Shown here piece after piece: positions 43,791 through 52,584 of a stretch of DNA of 64,000 bases. The notes beneath the pieces are model-generated. The model saw only the letters and a program-made list of their open reading frames with translations, was not told the origin of the DNA and searched no databases. Source of the stretch: DMER01 sp003451645 (GTDB taxonomy: Bacteria > Pseudomonadota > Alphaproteobacteria > Micropepsales > Micropepsaceae); the NCBI GenBank assembly GCA_031976175.1, contig DALYLR010000013.1, positions 16,839 to 80,838 on the forward strand. The letters are read 5' to 3'. The stretch's first letter is position 1. Each line of letters starts with the position of its first letter. The position numbers were made by a program, and so were the translations under genes.

Positions 43791-44261
43791 TTACCCCCGG
43801 CCCCGGTAAGGGGCGACACCTTGCTCCGGCACCCAAAGGCCCTTTGGGCAAGTCCCTGTCTGCCAAAAGACGTCAATCGGTATGCCGCCGCGCGGATACC
43901 AATAGCCGCCAATCCTGAGCCATTTGGGCTTCAGGGTGGCGACCAGGCGCTTGCCGATCCCGACCGTGCACGCCTCATGAAAGGCCGCATGGTTGCTGAA
44001 GGCGCCCAGATAAAGTTTCAGCGATTTGGACTCCACAATCAGCTTGGCCGGCGCATAGTCGAGGACCAGATGCGCGAAATCGGGCTGGCCGGTCACCGGG
44101 CATAGGCTGGTGAATTCTGGCGCTGTAAAGCGGATCAGATAATCCGTGTCCGGATGCGGATTGGGCACCGCGTCAAGCTCCGCCGCCTCAGGAGATTGCG
44201 GCAGCGAAACCTGGCGGCCAAGTTTGAGGTCTTGAGCGGGCTTGCGTGACTTTGCCGTCAT
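43791..44261 (-). CDS. queF: PreQ0 reductase (NADPH-dependent 7-cyano-7-deazaguanine reductase)
   Basis: Reduces preQ0 to preQ1, the last step before tRNA insertion. FTSLCPVTGQPDFAHLVL has the catalytic Cys, and the QueF motif ESKSLKLYLGAFSNHAAFHE follows. The single-domain length (156) fits the YkvM-type enzyme. ATG 44261 overlaps the queD stop (ATGA) and has GGGAGA upstream. It is the last gene of queC-queE-queD-queF. Confidence 0.95.
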   Translation of the reverse strand: MTAKSRKPAQDLKLGRQVSLPQSPEAAELDAVPNPHPDTDYLIRFTAPEFTSLCPVTGQPDFAHLVLDYAPAKLIVESKSLKLYLGAFSNHAAFHEACTVGIGKRLVATLKPKWLRIGGYWYPRGGIPIDVFWQTGTCPKGLWVPEQGVAPYRGRG

Positions 44262-44641
44262 GGCCGGGTCTCCCGGAAGGTGCAGCTTTCGCCCAGACTG
44301 TCGCGGCGCACGGTGACGCTGACAAGCTCCGGCAAGGCGGGTTTGAGCCGCGCAAAGATCCAAGCGCTCAGCCGCTCCAAGGTCGGGATCGCCAGGCCGT
44401 CGATCTCATTCAAGGTGCGGTGGTCGAGCGCGTCGCGCACGCCCTCGACCGCATGGGCCACCTCCCCCAGATCGCGCAGCCAGCCGCGCGCCGGGTCGGG
44501 CTCCCCCGCCAGCGTCACAGTCACTTGGAAGGAATGGCCATGCATGCGCGCATTGGGATGGCCCGCCGGCGCATGAGGCAGGAAGTGGGCTGCATCAAAC
44601 AGAAACGTCTTGGAAATCTCGATCACGGAATGCCGATCCAT
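44258..44641 (-). CDS. queD: 6-carboxytetrahydropterin synthase
   Basis: Converts dihydroneopterin triphosphate to 6-carboxytetrahydropterin, 127 residues. FLFDAAHFLP, GHPNARMHGHSFQV supply zinc-binding His, and LDHRTLNEIDGL and SLGESCTFRE complete the active site. The ATG at 44641 overlaps queE by 19 bases; a GTG at 44626 would give a tight GTGA overlap and is equally possible. It is part of the preQ1 operon. Confidence 0.95.
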   Translation of the reverse strand: MDRHSVIEISKTFLFDAAHFLPHAPAGHPNARMHGHSFQVTVTLAGEPDPARGWLRDLGEVAHAVEGVRDALDHRTLNEIDGLAIPTLERLSAWIFARLKPALPELVSVTVRRDSLGESCTFRETRP

Positions 44642-45258
44642 TTATGAGTCTGGACGGACAATCGCCATTGCGGGTGCGCCATGCAATAGGCAGCCGCAGC
44701 GGCCATGTTCTCCGCCGTTTTTGGCCCCCACATCGGCTGCAGCAAGAAGTGATGGAAGGCGAGCGTCTCGAACTGCGCCGGTGCGGCCCCCGCTTGCGGA
44801 TAGACAAGTTTGAGCTCATGGCCGCTTTTCTGGACCAGCGTGGAACCGGCCTTTGGGCTTACGCAGATCCAGTCGATCCCGTCCGGTGCCTTGAGCGTGC
44901 CATTGGTCTCAACCGCGATCTCAAAACCCGCTGCATGAACAGCGATGATCAGCGCCTCATCGAGTTGGAGCAGCGGCTCGCCGCCGGTGAACACCACATA
45001 GCGCACGCCGCCTTGGCCATGGGGCCATAGTTCAGCGATCGCGGAAGCGAGCGCGCTGGCATTGGCAAAGCGGCCGCCGCCCTGACCATCCGTGCCCACA
45101 AAAGCAGTGTCGCAGAATTGGCAGATCGCCTGAGCGCGATCCTCCTCCCGCCCGCTCCACAGATTGCACCCCGCGAAGCGGCAAAAGACAGCTGCGCGCC
45201 CGGCACGCATCCCCTCACCTTGCAAAGTATAGAACATCTCCTTGACGCTATAGGTCAT
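44623..45258 (-). CDS. queE: 7-carboxy-7-deazaguanine synthase
   Basis: Radical SAM enzyme making the 7-deazaguanine ring. The cluster motif is CX14CX2C, as expected for QueE rather than the usual CX3CX2C: GCNLWSGREEDRAQAICQFC. YTLQGEGMRAGRAAVFCRF precedes it, and FTGGEPLLQ is the SAM-binding segment. ATG 45258 overlaps queC by 11 bases. 211 residues. Confidence 0.95.
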   Translation of the reverse strand: MTYSVKEMFYTLQGEGMRAGRAAVFCRFAGCNLWSGREEDRAQAICQFCDTAFVGTDGQGGGRFANASALASAIAELWPHGQGGVRYVVFTGGEPLLQLDEALIIAVHAAGFEIAVETNGTLKAPDGIDWICVSPKAGSTLVQKSGHELKLVYPQAGAAPAQFETLAFHHFLLQPMWGPKTAENMAAAAAYCMAHPQWRLSVQTHKWIGIP

Positions 45259-45955
45259 GGGTGAACGTGTCCCAGCCCTTGGCGCGCAACTGACAGGCCG
45301 GGCATGTGCCACAGCCATACCCCCACGCCCATTTGCGCGATCTGTCGCCCAGATAACAGCTATGCGTGTGGTCGATCATGAGGCTCACAAGCCCCTGCCC
45401 GCCCAGTTCACGCGCCCAGGCCCAGGTCTCGGCCTTGTCTCTCCACATAAGTGGCGTGTGGATCGTCACAGGCGATGCCAGCCCCAGAGATAGCGCCACT
45501 TGGAGGGCCTTGAGCGTATCGTCGCGGCAATCAGGATAGCCCGAATAATCTGTCTCACACATGCCGCCCACCAAATGGCGGATGGTGCGCCGGTATGCGA
45601 GGGCAGCCGCAGCCGTGAAGAACATCAAGTTGCGCCCAGGCACAAAAGTTGTCGGCAGACCATTCTCGGCCATCTCGATTGTGCGCTCCGCCGTCATTGC
45701 CGTCTCGCCCAAGGCCTTGAGCATGGAGAGGTCCACCAAATGATCCTCCCCCAGCCGCGTGCGTGCCTCAGGCATCGTGTGCAAGAGGGCCGCGCGGAAA
45801 TCGTGGCGGACCTCCAGTTCCACCCTATGCCGCTGGCCATAATCGAACCCGAGCGTCTCCACTCGCGCAAAGGTCTTCAGCGCCCAGGCAAGACAGGTTG
45901 CGCTGTCCTGGCCGCCAGAGAACAAAACGAGAGCGGGTTGCGTGTGTAACGCCAT
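45248..45955 (-). CDS. queC: 7-cyano-7-deazaguanine synthase
   Basis: ATP-dependent enzyme making preQ0 from CDG and ammonia. The PP-loop VLFSGGQDSATCLAWAL is near residues 9-25, and zinc is bound by the Cys cluster GCGTCPACQLRAKGW. 235 residues. It opens the queC-E-D-F operon. The ribosome site is weak (AGGT). A 110-base divergent gap separates it from the FabH-like gene; I see no convincing preQ1 riboswitch there. Confidence 0.95.
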   Translation of the reverse strand: MALHTQPALVLFSGGQDSATCLAWALKTFARVETLGFDYGQRHRVELEVRHDFRAALLHTMPEARTRLGEDHLVDLSMLKALGETAMTAERTIEMAENGLPTTFVPGRNLMFFTAAAALAYRRTIRHLVGGMCETDYSGYPDCRDDTLKALQVALSLGLASPVTIHTPLMWRDKAETWAWARELGGQGLVSLMIDHTHSCYLGDRSRKWAWGYGCGTCPACQLRAKGWDTFTHDL

Positions 45956-46065
45956 AAGGTCCGTTTACCTGTTGAACATACCAGCGGGTAGAGCCTATTC
46001 ACAGGCGCCCCGCATCAGCTATGACAAAGACCAAAGCTTCGCCCAAATTCAAGGCACTGACGAGC

Positions 46066-47187
46066 ATGACCCAGATCGCGATCAGCGGCACCGGCCTTTT
46101 CACGCCCAGCCAATCCATCTCAAACGAGGAATTGGTGGCCTCCTTTAACACCTATGTCGAGCGGTTCAACGCGCGCCATGCAACCGATATTGCGGCGGGC
46201 ACGGTCACGGCGCTGCAGCCATCCTCTGTTGATTTTGTGGTTAAGGCCTCCGGGATCAAGGCGCGCTATGTCATGGACAAGGACGGCGTCCTGGACCCGG
46301 AGCGGATGTGCCCCAATATTCCAGAGCGGTCCAATGACCAAATCTCGGTATTGGCGGAAATTGGCGTCGATGCGGCGCGCCAAGCGCTGGCCAATGCCGG
46401 CCGGGCGGCGGAGGATGTCGATTGCGTGCTTGTGGCCTGTTCCAATCTGCAGCGCGCCTACCCCGCGATCGCGGTCGAGGTGCAGCATTATCTGGGCACC
46501 CGCGGCTTTGGCTTTGACATGAACGTTGCCTGCTCCTCCGCCACCTTTGGCATCCAGGCGGCGGCCGATATGATCAAAGCAGGCAATGCGCGGCGCGCGC
46601 TGGTGATCAACCCTGAGATTTGCTCCGCGCATCTGAATTGGCGCGACCGGGATAGCCATTTCATCTTTGGCGATGTGGCCACCGCCGTCCTTTTGGAGCG
46701 CGCCGATGAAGCCACCAGCGCACAGCGCTGGGAGATCTTAGGTACGCGGCTCAAGACCCAATTCTCCAACAATATCCGTAATAACTTTGGCTTCCTGAAC
46801 CGGTGCGCGCCCGAGGGCGTTGGCAAGCCCGACAAGCTGTTCGTGCAAGAAGGCCGCAAGGTATTCAAAGAGGTCGTGCCGATGGTGGCCGAGATGATCC
46901 TCGAGCATCTCGATGCCATGACGCTGCCGCCCGCGCAGCTGCGCCGCATGTGGCTGCATCAGGCGAATATCAACATGAATGACTTTATCGCGCGGCGCGT
47001 CCTCGGCCGCGACCCGGTGGGCCAGGAATCGCCCACCATTCTGGACACTTATGCCAACACGTCCTCAGCCGGATCGATCATCGCCTTTCATCAGCACTCG
47101 CAAGATCTGGCGTCTGGCGATCTGGGTGTCATCTGCTCCTTTGGAGCCGGCTATTCCGCCGGCACCGTAGTGATCCGAAAGGTATAA
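46066..47187 (+). CDS. Beta-ketoacyl-ACP synthase III-like (FabH family)
   Basis: Thiolase-fold condensing enzyme, 373 residues. The Cys-His-Asn triad is seen in NVACSSATFGIQ, MWLHQANINMND and YANTSSAGS. SGIKARYVMD and GFGFDMNVACSS match FabH-like proteins of a longer subgroup with an N-terminal insert (FNTYVERFNARHATDIA). It may condense unusual acyl or starter units rather than act as the main FabH. ATG 46066 is chosen over 46021 because homology begins at TQIAISGTGLF. Confidence 0.85.
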   Translation: MTQIAISGTGLFTPSQSISNEELVASFNTYVERFNARHATDIAAGTVTALQPSSVDFVVKASGIKARYVMDKDGVLDPERMCPNIPERSNDQISVLAEIGVDAARQALANAGRAAEDVDCVLVACSNLQRAYPAIAVEVQHYLGTRGFGFDMNVACSSATFGIQAAADMIKAGNARRALVINPEICSAHLNWRDRDSHFIFGDVATAVLLERADEATSAQRWEILGTRLKTQFSNNIRNNFGFLNRCAPEGVGKPDKLFVQEGRKVFKEVVPMVAEMILEHLDAMTLPPAQLRRMWLHQANINMNDFIARRVLGRDPVGQESPTILDTYANTSSAGSIIAFHQHSQDLASGDLGVICSFGAGYSAGTVVIRKV

Positions 47188-47193
47188 GGCGCG

Positions 47194-47694
47194 CTATTCC
47201 CCGCAGGCAAAGGGGATCGTTTTGGTCACCGGTGCCGCTTTGTAGTTCTTGCCCGTGATTTTGGCTGAAACCTTGATCGCCTCGCAGCCCGTATTGCCAA
47301 GCCAAAGTGGCGCGAAGAACTTGGTCGAATTGTCATAGATCATGACATCGGTGACGGTTTTGCCGAGCACCTTGCCCTTGTCCCCAGTGGCCACGACCTC
47401 GATCTTGACGTCGCCCATTGGCACGTCCTTGCCAGTGACCTCAACCGTCACGAGCGTGGAGGACGACCGCCCGCCGCCCGTCCCTTCGCCGATGATGGTG
47501 TTCCAAAGCGCCAAGTCTTTCTGCTTGAAGAGATTGTCGGACAAGGTGCCCTCGCTCTCATAGAAAAGCTGAGCGCGGATATCCGTGATCGTTGCGGGCT
47601 TGGGCCCGGCCGCGGCCGATACTGCGGTTAACACGGCGGCCATTAAAGGGATTGCTAAGTGGGTCACGAAGGCGGTTGAGCGGCGCACGGTCAT
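47194..47694 (-). CDS. Hypothetical exported protein
   Basis: A 166-residue protein with a signal peptide (HLAIPLMAAVLTAVSAAAG). The mature part is beta-rich (LVTVEVTGKDVPMGDVKIEVV), suggesting an immunoglobulin-like sandwich, with two Cys (NTGCEAIK and PFACGE). No family recognised. It converges on the FabH-like gene with a 6-base gap. Confidence 0.7.
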   Translation of the reverse strand: MTVRRSTAFVTHLAIPLMAAVLTAVSAAAGPKPATITDIRAQLFYESEGTLSDNLFKQKDLALWNTIIGEGTGGGRSSSTLVTVEVTGKDVPMGDVKIEVVATGDKGKVLGKTVTDVMIYDNSTKFFAPLWLGNTGCEAIKVSAKITGKNYKAAPVTKTIPFACGE

Positions 47695-47798
47695 AGGTCT
47701 ATCCCCTGTTGAAACTTGAGCTGCAACTGTGCCGATTTCAACAAACTTGGCAATCGCCCAAGTTCAACAATGGGTGTGATCGTGGCTGCAAATGAGCC

Positions 47799-49085
47799 TT
47801 ACTTGGTCAGGCGCAAATTGCCCGCATTCTCCCCAATCTTGAGGAAGGCTGATTTGAAGGACGCGATGTCCGTCACCGAATGATAGCCTTTGGGTGAAGC
47901 GCAATCCTTGAAGTGCTGCGTTGCTTCTGGATTGCCGGGCAGGGCCACCACATGCACCTCAATGCCGTCGTCCTTCATCTTGTTGCACAGTGACACGAGG
48001 TTCTTGAAGCCCTCCGGAGACCCCATATTCCATCCGTACACATTGTGGAGGCCGTTTGCGGGCAAGACCTCGTAGCGATAGATTTCAGTCCGGCCGTCCG
48101 AGACCAGAATGGCGAGCTTTGCCACCTCATCAGCCTTTTTAGGGTAGTTGCGGAGCTTCCAATGACCTTTCCAGCGCGGCGACAGGAGCCGCCATGCCCA
48201 CGCCATCCCCTCATCATAGCGGCCTGTGCCGCCAATATAGAGATCCGCCACCGCCTGAATGAGTTCCGCAGGACCTTCATTGATGGGACCGGTGATTTCT
48301 GGGCCATGGCAGCCGGTGTTATAGCTACTGTTGCCGCGCGCGGGATTTTCGACCAGCGTTTGCGGCGTGTAGTAAGTGAATTTGTTCGCCGTCGGAGGAT
48401 CATCGGTTAAGCGATGCAAATCAGCGCCCGCGGGCTGCTCACGCACCTCAATACAGCCGCCCCACCCGGACGGCTTGGGGCCTGTGGTGAAGCTGGTCGC
48501 ATAATCGCCCAGGCGCACCCGGTCGGAATAAGGCAGCAGCGTGCCCGTCACATCGCCAGCATTGGCACCCATGTAAATCTTGGCTATGAAATCCTGGACC
48601 GCCTGCTTGGCTGCGTCCCAGTCCGAGCCGCTAAAGACCATCGAGTTGGTGACGTCGAACGCGATCACAAATTCCGTAGGCTGAGAGGATGCCGCCATCG
48701 CCTCCGCAACGGCCCCAAGTGACACGGTTTCAATGCCGGCGATGCCCGCAAAGGCGGTCTCGATCTCCCCGCTCGCCACATAGCGATAGCCGCCGCCGAT
48801 CTCGGTCAACATACCGGAGGCGGAAAAATTTCCCGACCAGCCTTGCTCAATATTGGCCTGAAAGACATCGCTGGCTATTTTCTGGCGCTCACTTAGTGAC
48901 TTGCCGGTGGCCGCAGCACCCGCCAGGACGGCGGCGTCGGCCGCACTTTGCATCTCTCCGCGGAACGCGACCGCAGACGTCATGTCAACGGCCGCCCCAA
49001 CCGCCAGAATCGACGGCGCCAGCGCAATCGCATAGGTGATCGCGATGTTGCCAGCCGTGGCCTTCAGGAATTGGCGGATTTGCAT
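47799..49085 (-). CDS. TadG-like pilus assembly protein with vWA domain
   Basis: N-terminal TadE/TadG pseudopilin-like segment GNIAITYAIALAPSILAVGAAVDM with one helix, then AADAAVLAGAAATGKS. A von Willebrand A domain follows; the metal site reads FDVTNSMVF (DxTxS rather than DxSxS) near residue 145. A second metal-site Asp is plausible in LVSDGRTE. 428 residues. No other tad/flp genes are nearby, so it is an orphan. A good GGGAGG leader supports the start. Confidence 0.85.
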   Translation of the reverse strand: MQIRQFLKATAGNIAITYAIALAPSILAVGAAVDMTSAVAFRGEMQSAADAAVLAGAAATGKSLSERQKIASDVFQANIEQGWSGNFSASGMLTEIGGGYRYVASGEIETAFAGIAGIETVSLGAVAEAMAASSQPTEFVIAFDVTNSMVFSGSDWDAAKQAVQDFIAKIYMGANAGDVTGTLLPYSDRVRLGDYATSFTTGPKPSGWGGCIEVREQPAGADLHRLTDDPPTANKFTYYTPQTLVENPARGNSSYNTGCHGPEITGPINEGPAELIQAVADLYIGGTGRYDEGMAWAWRLLSPRWKGHWKLRNYPKKADEVAKLAILVSDGRTEIYRYEVLPANGLHNVYGWNMGSPEGFKNLVSLCNKMKDDGIEVHVVALPGNPEATQHFKDCASPKGYHSVTDIASFKSAFLKIGENAGNLRLTK

Positions 49086-49267
49086 TGTGCACCCTCCCCA
49101 TCTTTGCGCGTGCGCGCTCAGCTTTGGCGCATGAGAGTAAAGGCGATCTTCACGCTTGGAGGGGTTTTGCGGTTAGGCTAAATGATCCCTTAATGTAACG
49201 AATGCCGCCTTGCGCGCGATTACACTGTCATTGCATGCTTTGCGCTTAGGAATAGGGAGTAACTGGG

Positions 49268-49876
49268 ATGCCCCGTTTGGTGATGCCTTTTGCACTCTTG
49301 GTCTTGGCCGTGTCCGTGCTCAGCGCCTGCGGGGCTGAGCCAATGCCCGAAGGGTGGTCGCAAGAACCGGGCGGCCCGCGGCATTTGGGCACCGGCCTCG
49401 CCTGCCCGCGCGACTTCATGAAGGACACCATGGCGTTGGCGAGTTTTGGTGCCAGCAAAACTGAGGAGGCGGGCAAACCTTATTGCACGTTTCAGGCAGG
49501 CGATGCCGCCGTCACACTCTATGTTCTTGAGCGCGCCACACATGCGGAACAGAACCTCAATCCGCTATTGAGCACGCGCCGCGCGGCGGAGATCAAGGCC
49601 ACAGGCCTGCAGCCGTGGGGCGAGATCGCGTTGGAGTCCGGTGCTGCCAAGACCTTCTGGATTGGTACGGCCTTTGACCCTTCCAAAGGGGCGGCGAAGG
49701 AACCCAAGATCAGCACCTTTAGCTATGCGGTCATCAATGGCTGGATTGTGCGGCTCGACCTGACCTACCGGATGAGCCTCAAAACCATTGACGGCGCTGA
49801 GCAACTCACCTCCCCAGCCATCGACATCCGCAACGCGGTGTCGGATCATCTGGCGGGGGTGTTGAAGGGAGGCTGA
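49268..49876 (+). CDS. Hypothetical lipoprotein
   Basis: A 202-residue protein with a lipobox (VSVLSACG) after a hydrophobic signal. The mature chain has a second pair of Cys (LACPRDF, PYCTFQ). It is beta-rich at the C-terminus and ends in a helix (AIDIRNAVSDHLAGVLKG). No family recognised. It is divergent from the TadG-like gene and converges with the PAS gene. Confidence 0.7.
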   Translation: MPRLVMPFALLVLAVSVLSACGAEPMPEGWSQEPGGPRHLGTGLACPRDFMKDTMALASFGASKTEEAGKPYCTFQAGDAAVTLYVLERATHAEQNLNPLLSTRRAAEIKATGLQPWGEIALESGAAKTFWIGTAFDPSKGAAKEPKISTFSYAVINGWIVRLDLTYRMSLKTIDGAEQLTSPAIDIRNAVSDHLAGVLKGG

Positions 49877-49878
49877 GT

Positions 49879-50397
49879 TTAGGTTCCATCCAAGACGAAC
49901 ACGCCCGTCGCGATCCACCGGATGGACCCTTGCGGCGGTTCGATCGCGAGGTTGCAGAACTCGACGTCCCAGAAGTCGTTCCCCGCCGCCGCAATCCGGC
50001 CCTTGGTCACATGCATGCCGCGCGTGGCGGCCGTCTCGCGGTAGCCGGCAATTTGCTTCTGAGCGACCTCAGGGGGATAAAGTTGCGACACCGTGAAGCC
50101 CGTCGCATCGACCCCATAACGGCGGCAAATGGCTGTGCCAACCAAGCGCAAGCGCCAATCCGCGCCCTCATCGATCGGCTCGAACAAACAAATATGCGGC
50201 ATGAAGGGCAGCAAGGGCCGGGAGGGGAAATCGGCGCGCGCGAGCGGCTTTCCTGAGTCCACGCGCGCGAAATAAAGGTCCGCATAGGCGCGCGCCTGAG
50301 GGTGCGTGAGGGTTTCGGTCGTCCGCGCGTCAATCTTTGCACGCCCAGCATCGGCCAGTTTCATCGCCGGGGTGAGCATGTGTTCCAATACACTCAT
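49879..50397 (-). CDS. PAS-domain protein, alphaproteobacterial PAS type
   Basis: A 172-residue single-domain protein, starting SVLEHMLTPAMKLADA. LPFMPHICLFEPIDEGADWRLRLVGTAICRRYG and the following DATGFTVSQLYPPE resemble the PAS-fold proteins common in alphaproteobacteria, usually uncharacterised and perhaps ligand sensors. No output domain is present. The start at 50397 is the ATG directly before the homologous region. Confidence 0.72.
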   Translation of the reverse strand: MSVLEHMLTPAMKLADAGRAKIDARTTETLTHPQARAYADLYFARVDSGKPLARADFPSRPLLPFMPHICLFEPIDEGADWRLRLVGTAICRRYGVDATGFTVSQLYPPEVAQKQIAGYRETAATRGMHVTKGRIAAAGNDFWDVEFCNLAIEPPQGSIRWIATGVFVLDGT

Positions 50398-50741
50398 GAC
50401 AATATGCTCACAATTCTGCACTGACCAATATGGGCCGAACTTCAATCTCGAACAATCCAGTAAAGGTTGACTTAAACGGCGCCGATGGTTTTGGCAGAGA
50501 GGCGCTCGATTGGGCTTGTTTCCACCTGCTGAAATCATGTCTCAAGGGCGTACTGAGCGCATTGGCCGGCACCCAAATCCCGTGACGGCAAAAGCATCGC
50601 GCTGTTATTCCTTGCCTTTGCGGCCAGTATTATTGGACACCGCGTGACCGTCCTCACGAAACGTCGCGGGCGTGACCTTGCTCTTGCAGCAGACGTAGTT
50701 TAACCACGGCATCTGTCGTTCCCTGCGCCCAGAGGTCCGCC
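50398..50741. other. Divergent intergenic region
   Basis: Between the PAS gene (minus) and the OmpA-family gene (plus). A small frame at 50605-50709 (minus, 34 codons, starting MPWLNYVCCKSKV) has AGGGA 7 bases upstream and could be a small protein; nothing else is evident. Confidence 0.4.
50605..50709 (-). CDS. Possible small protein (34 aa)
   Basis: ATG 50709 is preceded by AGGGA at a 7-base spacing. The peptide starts PWLNYVCC and ends GRKGKE, with two adjacent Cys. No recognisable family; short frames of this size occur by chance. Confidence 0.2.
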   Translation of the reverse strand, partial: PWLNYVCCKSKVTPATFREDGHAVSNNTGRKGKE

Positions 50742-51809
50742 ATGAACATAGCCGTCGTGATTGCCACAACACTTCTGTCACTGCTGCTCGTTCCGGCTGC
50801 GCAGGCTGCACTCGAGCCGCGCTATGTGGCCGAAGCGGAGAAGGATGCGCCGGGGGCGGAGGATTTGAAACTGAGCCGCCGCTATCAGGGCTCATTCATC
50901 CTGGGTCAGACGGTCAAGGAGTTCGATGAGTTGGTCCTCGTCGCTGGGCCAGCAGTGGGCAAATCTTACGCGAACGACAAGAAATTCACCAAGCTGATCA
51001 CCGCACAAGGCAAGGTAACGCGCACCGTCTATCTGTCGCCGGTCAACCGGTCGTCGCTGGAGGTGTTTCAGAACTATAAGAATGAGCTGGCTGGCAAAGG
51101 GTTCGCTGTCGACTATGAGTGCGCCAAGGAGGCCTGTGGCGAGAGCTTTGCGGTGCTCAAATACCGCTGGGACAACAAGGCCGCGCATCCGATCGGACCC
51201 AAATATCCGCAAATCCGCGAGCATTTGATTAAGGCCGTGTTCGACCAGGTGCTCGATCTGCGCTATGCGCTGATGAAGAAGAGCGGGCCGGAGGGCGACA
51301 CCTATGTGGCGCTCTATGCGGGCGTGAATACTGGCGGCGGGCATGGCTCGTTTAGCGATGTGGTGCGCGACCGGGTGAGCATTTTGGTTGAGGCGGTCGA
51401 ACCCAAGGGCATGGAAACCCGGATGGAGACCGTGCCGGCGCAGAAGATCACCGATGACCTGACCGCGCAGGGCCGCGCAGTGTTCTATGGCATTTTCTTC
51501 GACTTCGATAAGGCCGACATCAAGCCGGAATCGGCCCCGCAATTGGCGGAAATGGCCAAGGCCATGAAGGCGAACCCGGGCCTGAAGGTCTTCATCGTGG
51601 GGCACACGGATAATCAGGGTAAGCTTGATTACAATCTGGGTTTGAGCCAGCGCCGGGCGGAAGCGGTTGCCAAGACCCTCGCCACGCAACATGGCATTCC
51701 GGCTGCCCGTATGACGGCCAAGGGCGCAGGGCCCCTGGCCCCGCTGGCTTCAAACCGCGATGAGGCGGGCCGGGCCAAGAACCGCCGTGTGGAGATGGTG
51801 GAGCAATAG
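50742..51809 (+). CDS. OmpA-family protein with DUF4892-like N-terminal domain
   Basis: Exported, peptidoglycan-binding protein of 355 residues. The signal peptide ends at PAAQAA. The N-terminal 230 residues resemble DUF4892 (VYLSPVNRSSLEVFQNYKNEL). The C-terminal OmpA domain shows IFFDFDKADIKPES, IVGHTDNQGKLDYN, LSQRRAEAV and RAKNRRVEM, the meso-DAP-binding motifs. It probably links the outer membrane to the cell wall. Confidence 0.88.
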   Translation: MNIAVVIATTLLSLLLVPAAQAALEPRYVAEAEKDAPGAEDLKLSRRYQGSFILGQTVKEFDELVLVAGPAVGKSYANDKKFTKLITAQGKVTRTVYLSPVNRSSLEVFQNYKNELAGKGFAVDYECAKEACGESFAVLKYRWDNKAAHPIGPKYPQIREHLIKAVFDQVLDLRYALMKKSGPEGDTYVALYAGVNTGGGHGSFSDVVRDRVSILVEAVEPKGMETRMETVPAQKITDDLTAQGRAVFYGIFFDFDKADIKPESAPQLAEMAKAMKANPGLKVFIVGHTDNQGKLDYNLGLSQRRAEAVAKTLATQHGIPAARMTAKGAGPLAPLASNRDEAGRAKNRRVEMVEQ

Positions 51810-51866
51810 GGCCGGTTGCCTGACCTCCGGCTGGCGCATACACTAAGGTGACCAAAGGCGGTGCCC

Positions 51867-52142
51867 ATGACGACCAAAACCGTGACCATCGATGAGGCCG
51901 GAACGACGCTCACCCAACTGATCGCAGAGCTCGAAGCGGGCCGCGTGTCGGAGATCGTGGTCGCGCGCGGCCAGGAGCCAGTGGCGAAATTGGTGCCAGT
52001 GCAGACGATGAAGGAGCTCGACATCCTCATGCGGGAGCGGCGCAGGCGCAGCAATGGGTCGATGAAGGGGAAATTTGAACTGGGACCAGAATTCTTTGAA
52101 CCCTTGCCCAAAGAGGAACTGGAAGCATGGGGTATTGAGTGA
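51867..52142 (+). CDS. Phd/YefM-family antitoxin
   Basis: A 91-residue antitoxin: TVTIDEAGTTLTQLIAELEAG and VVARGQEPVAKLVPV match the Phd/YefM DNA-binding domain. The C-terminal FELGPEFFEPLPKEELEAW would bind the toxin. ATG 51867 is preferred to GTG 51861. The stop overlaps the toxin start by 4 bases. Confidence 0.88.
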   Translation: MTTKTVTIDEAGTTLTQLIAELEAGRVSEIVVARGQEPVAKLVPVQTMKELDILMRERRRRSNGSMKGKFELGPEFFEPLPKEELEAWGIE

Positions 52143-52522
52143 GGTTTCTTCTCGATACCCATGCTTTTCTTTGGTGGATGAACGACAACAAGCGCCTCTC
52201 AGACACAGTGCGCTTTCAGATCATTGCCGCGGAGGCCACCTTTGTAAGCGCGGCAACGGCATGGGAGATTGCTACGAAATTCAGGCTCGGCAAGTTGCCG
52301 GAGGCCGCAGCCTTTGCCCACGAGTTGCCAGCGCGCATTGAAGCGGTTGGTTTTAACGAATTGGCGGTGACTGTAGCCCATGGTCAGTTAGCTGGCGAAT
52401 TGCACGGGGCGCCAGCTGATCCTTTTGACCGGATGCTAATTGCGCAAGCGCGGTTGGAAGGGCTGACTCTGATTTCAAATGAAGCGCTTTTCGACATGCA
52501 TGGCATCGACCGGCTTTGGTGA
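52139..52522 (+). CDS. PIN-domain toxin (VapC-like)
   Basis: A 127-residue PIN-domain endoribonuclease, with LLDTHAFLWWM (Asp), ATAWEIATKF (Glu), DPFDRMLIAQA (Asp) and TLISNEALF. Such PIN proteins commonly pair with Phd-like antitoxins. GTG 52139 overlaps the antitoxin stop (GTGA), giving translational coupling. Confidence 0.88.
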   Translation: MRFLLDTHAFLWWMNDNKRLSDTVRFQIIAAEATFVSAATAWEIATKFRLGKLPEAAAFAHELPARIEAVGFNELAVTVAHGQLAGELHGAPADPFDRMLIAQARLEGLTLISNEALFDMHGIDRLW

Positions 52523-52584
52523 GCGGCTAGCGCGTCCGGCCATCCTGCGCTAGGGTTGCCGGACCGCCATTGGAGTGCCAACCC

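Noticed and set aside
45956..46065. A preQ1 riboswitch before queC
   Set aside because: The leader is short and no pseudoknot-type consensus could be recognised; the operon has no visible attenuator.
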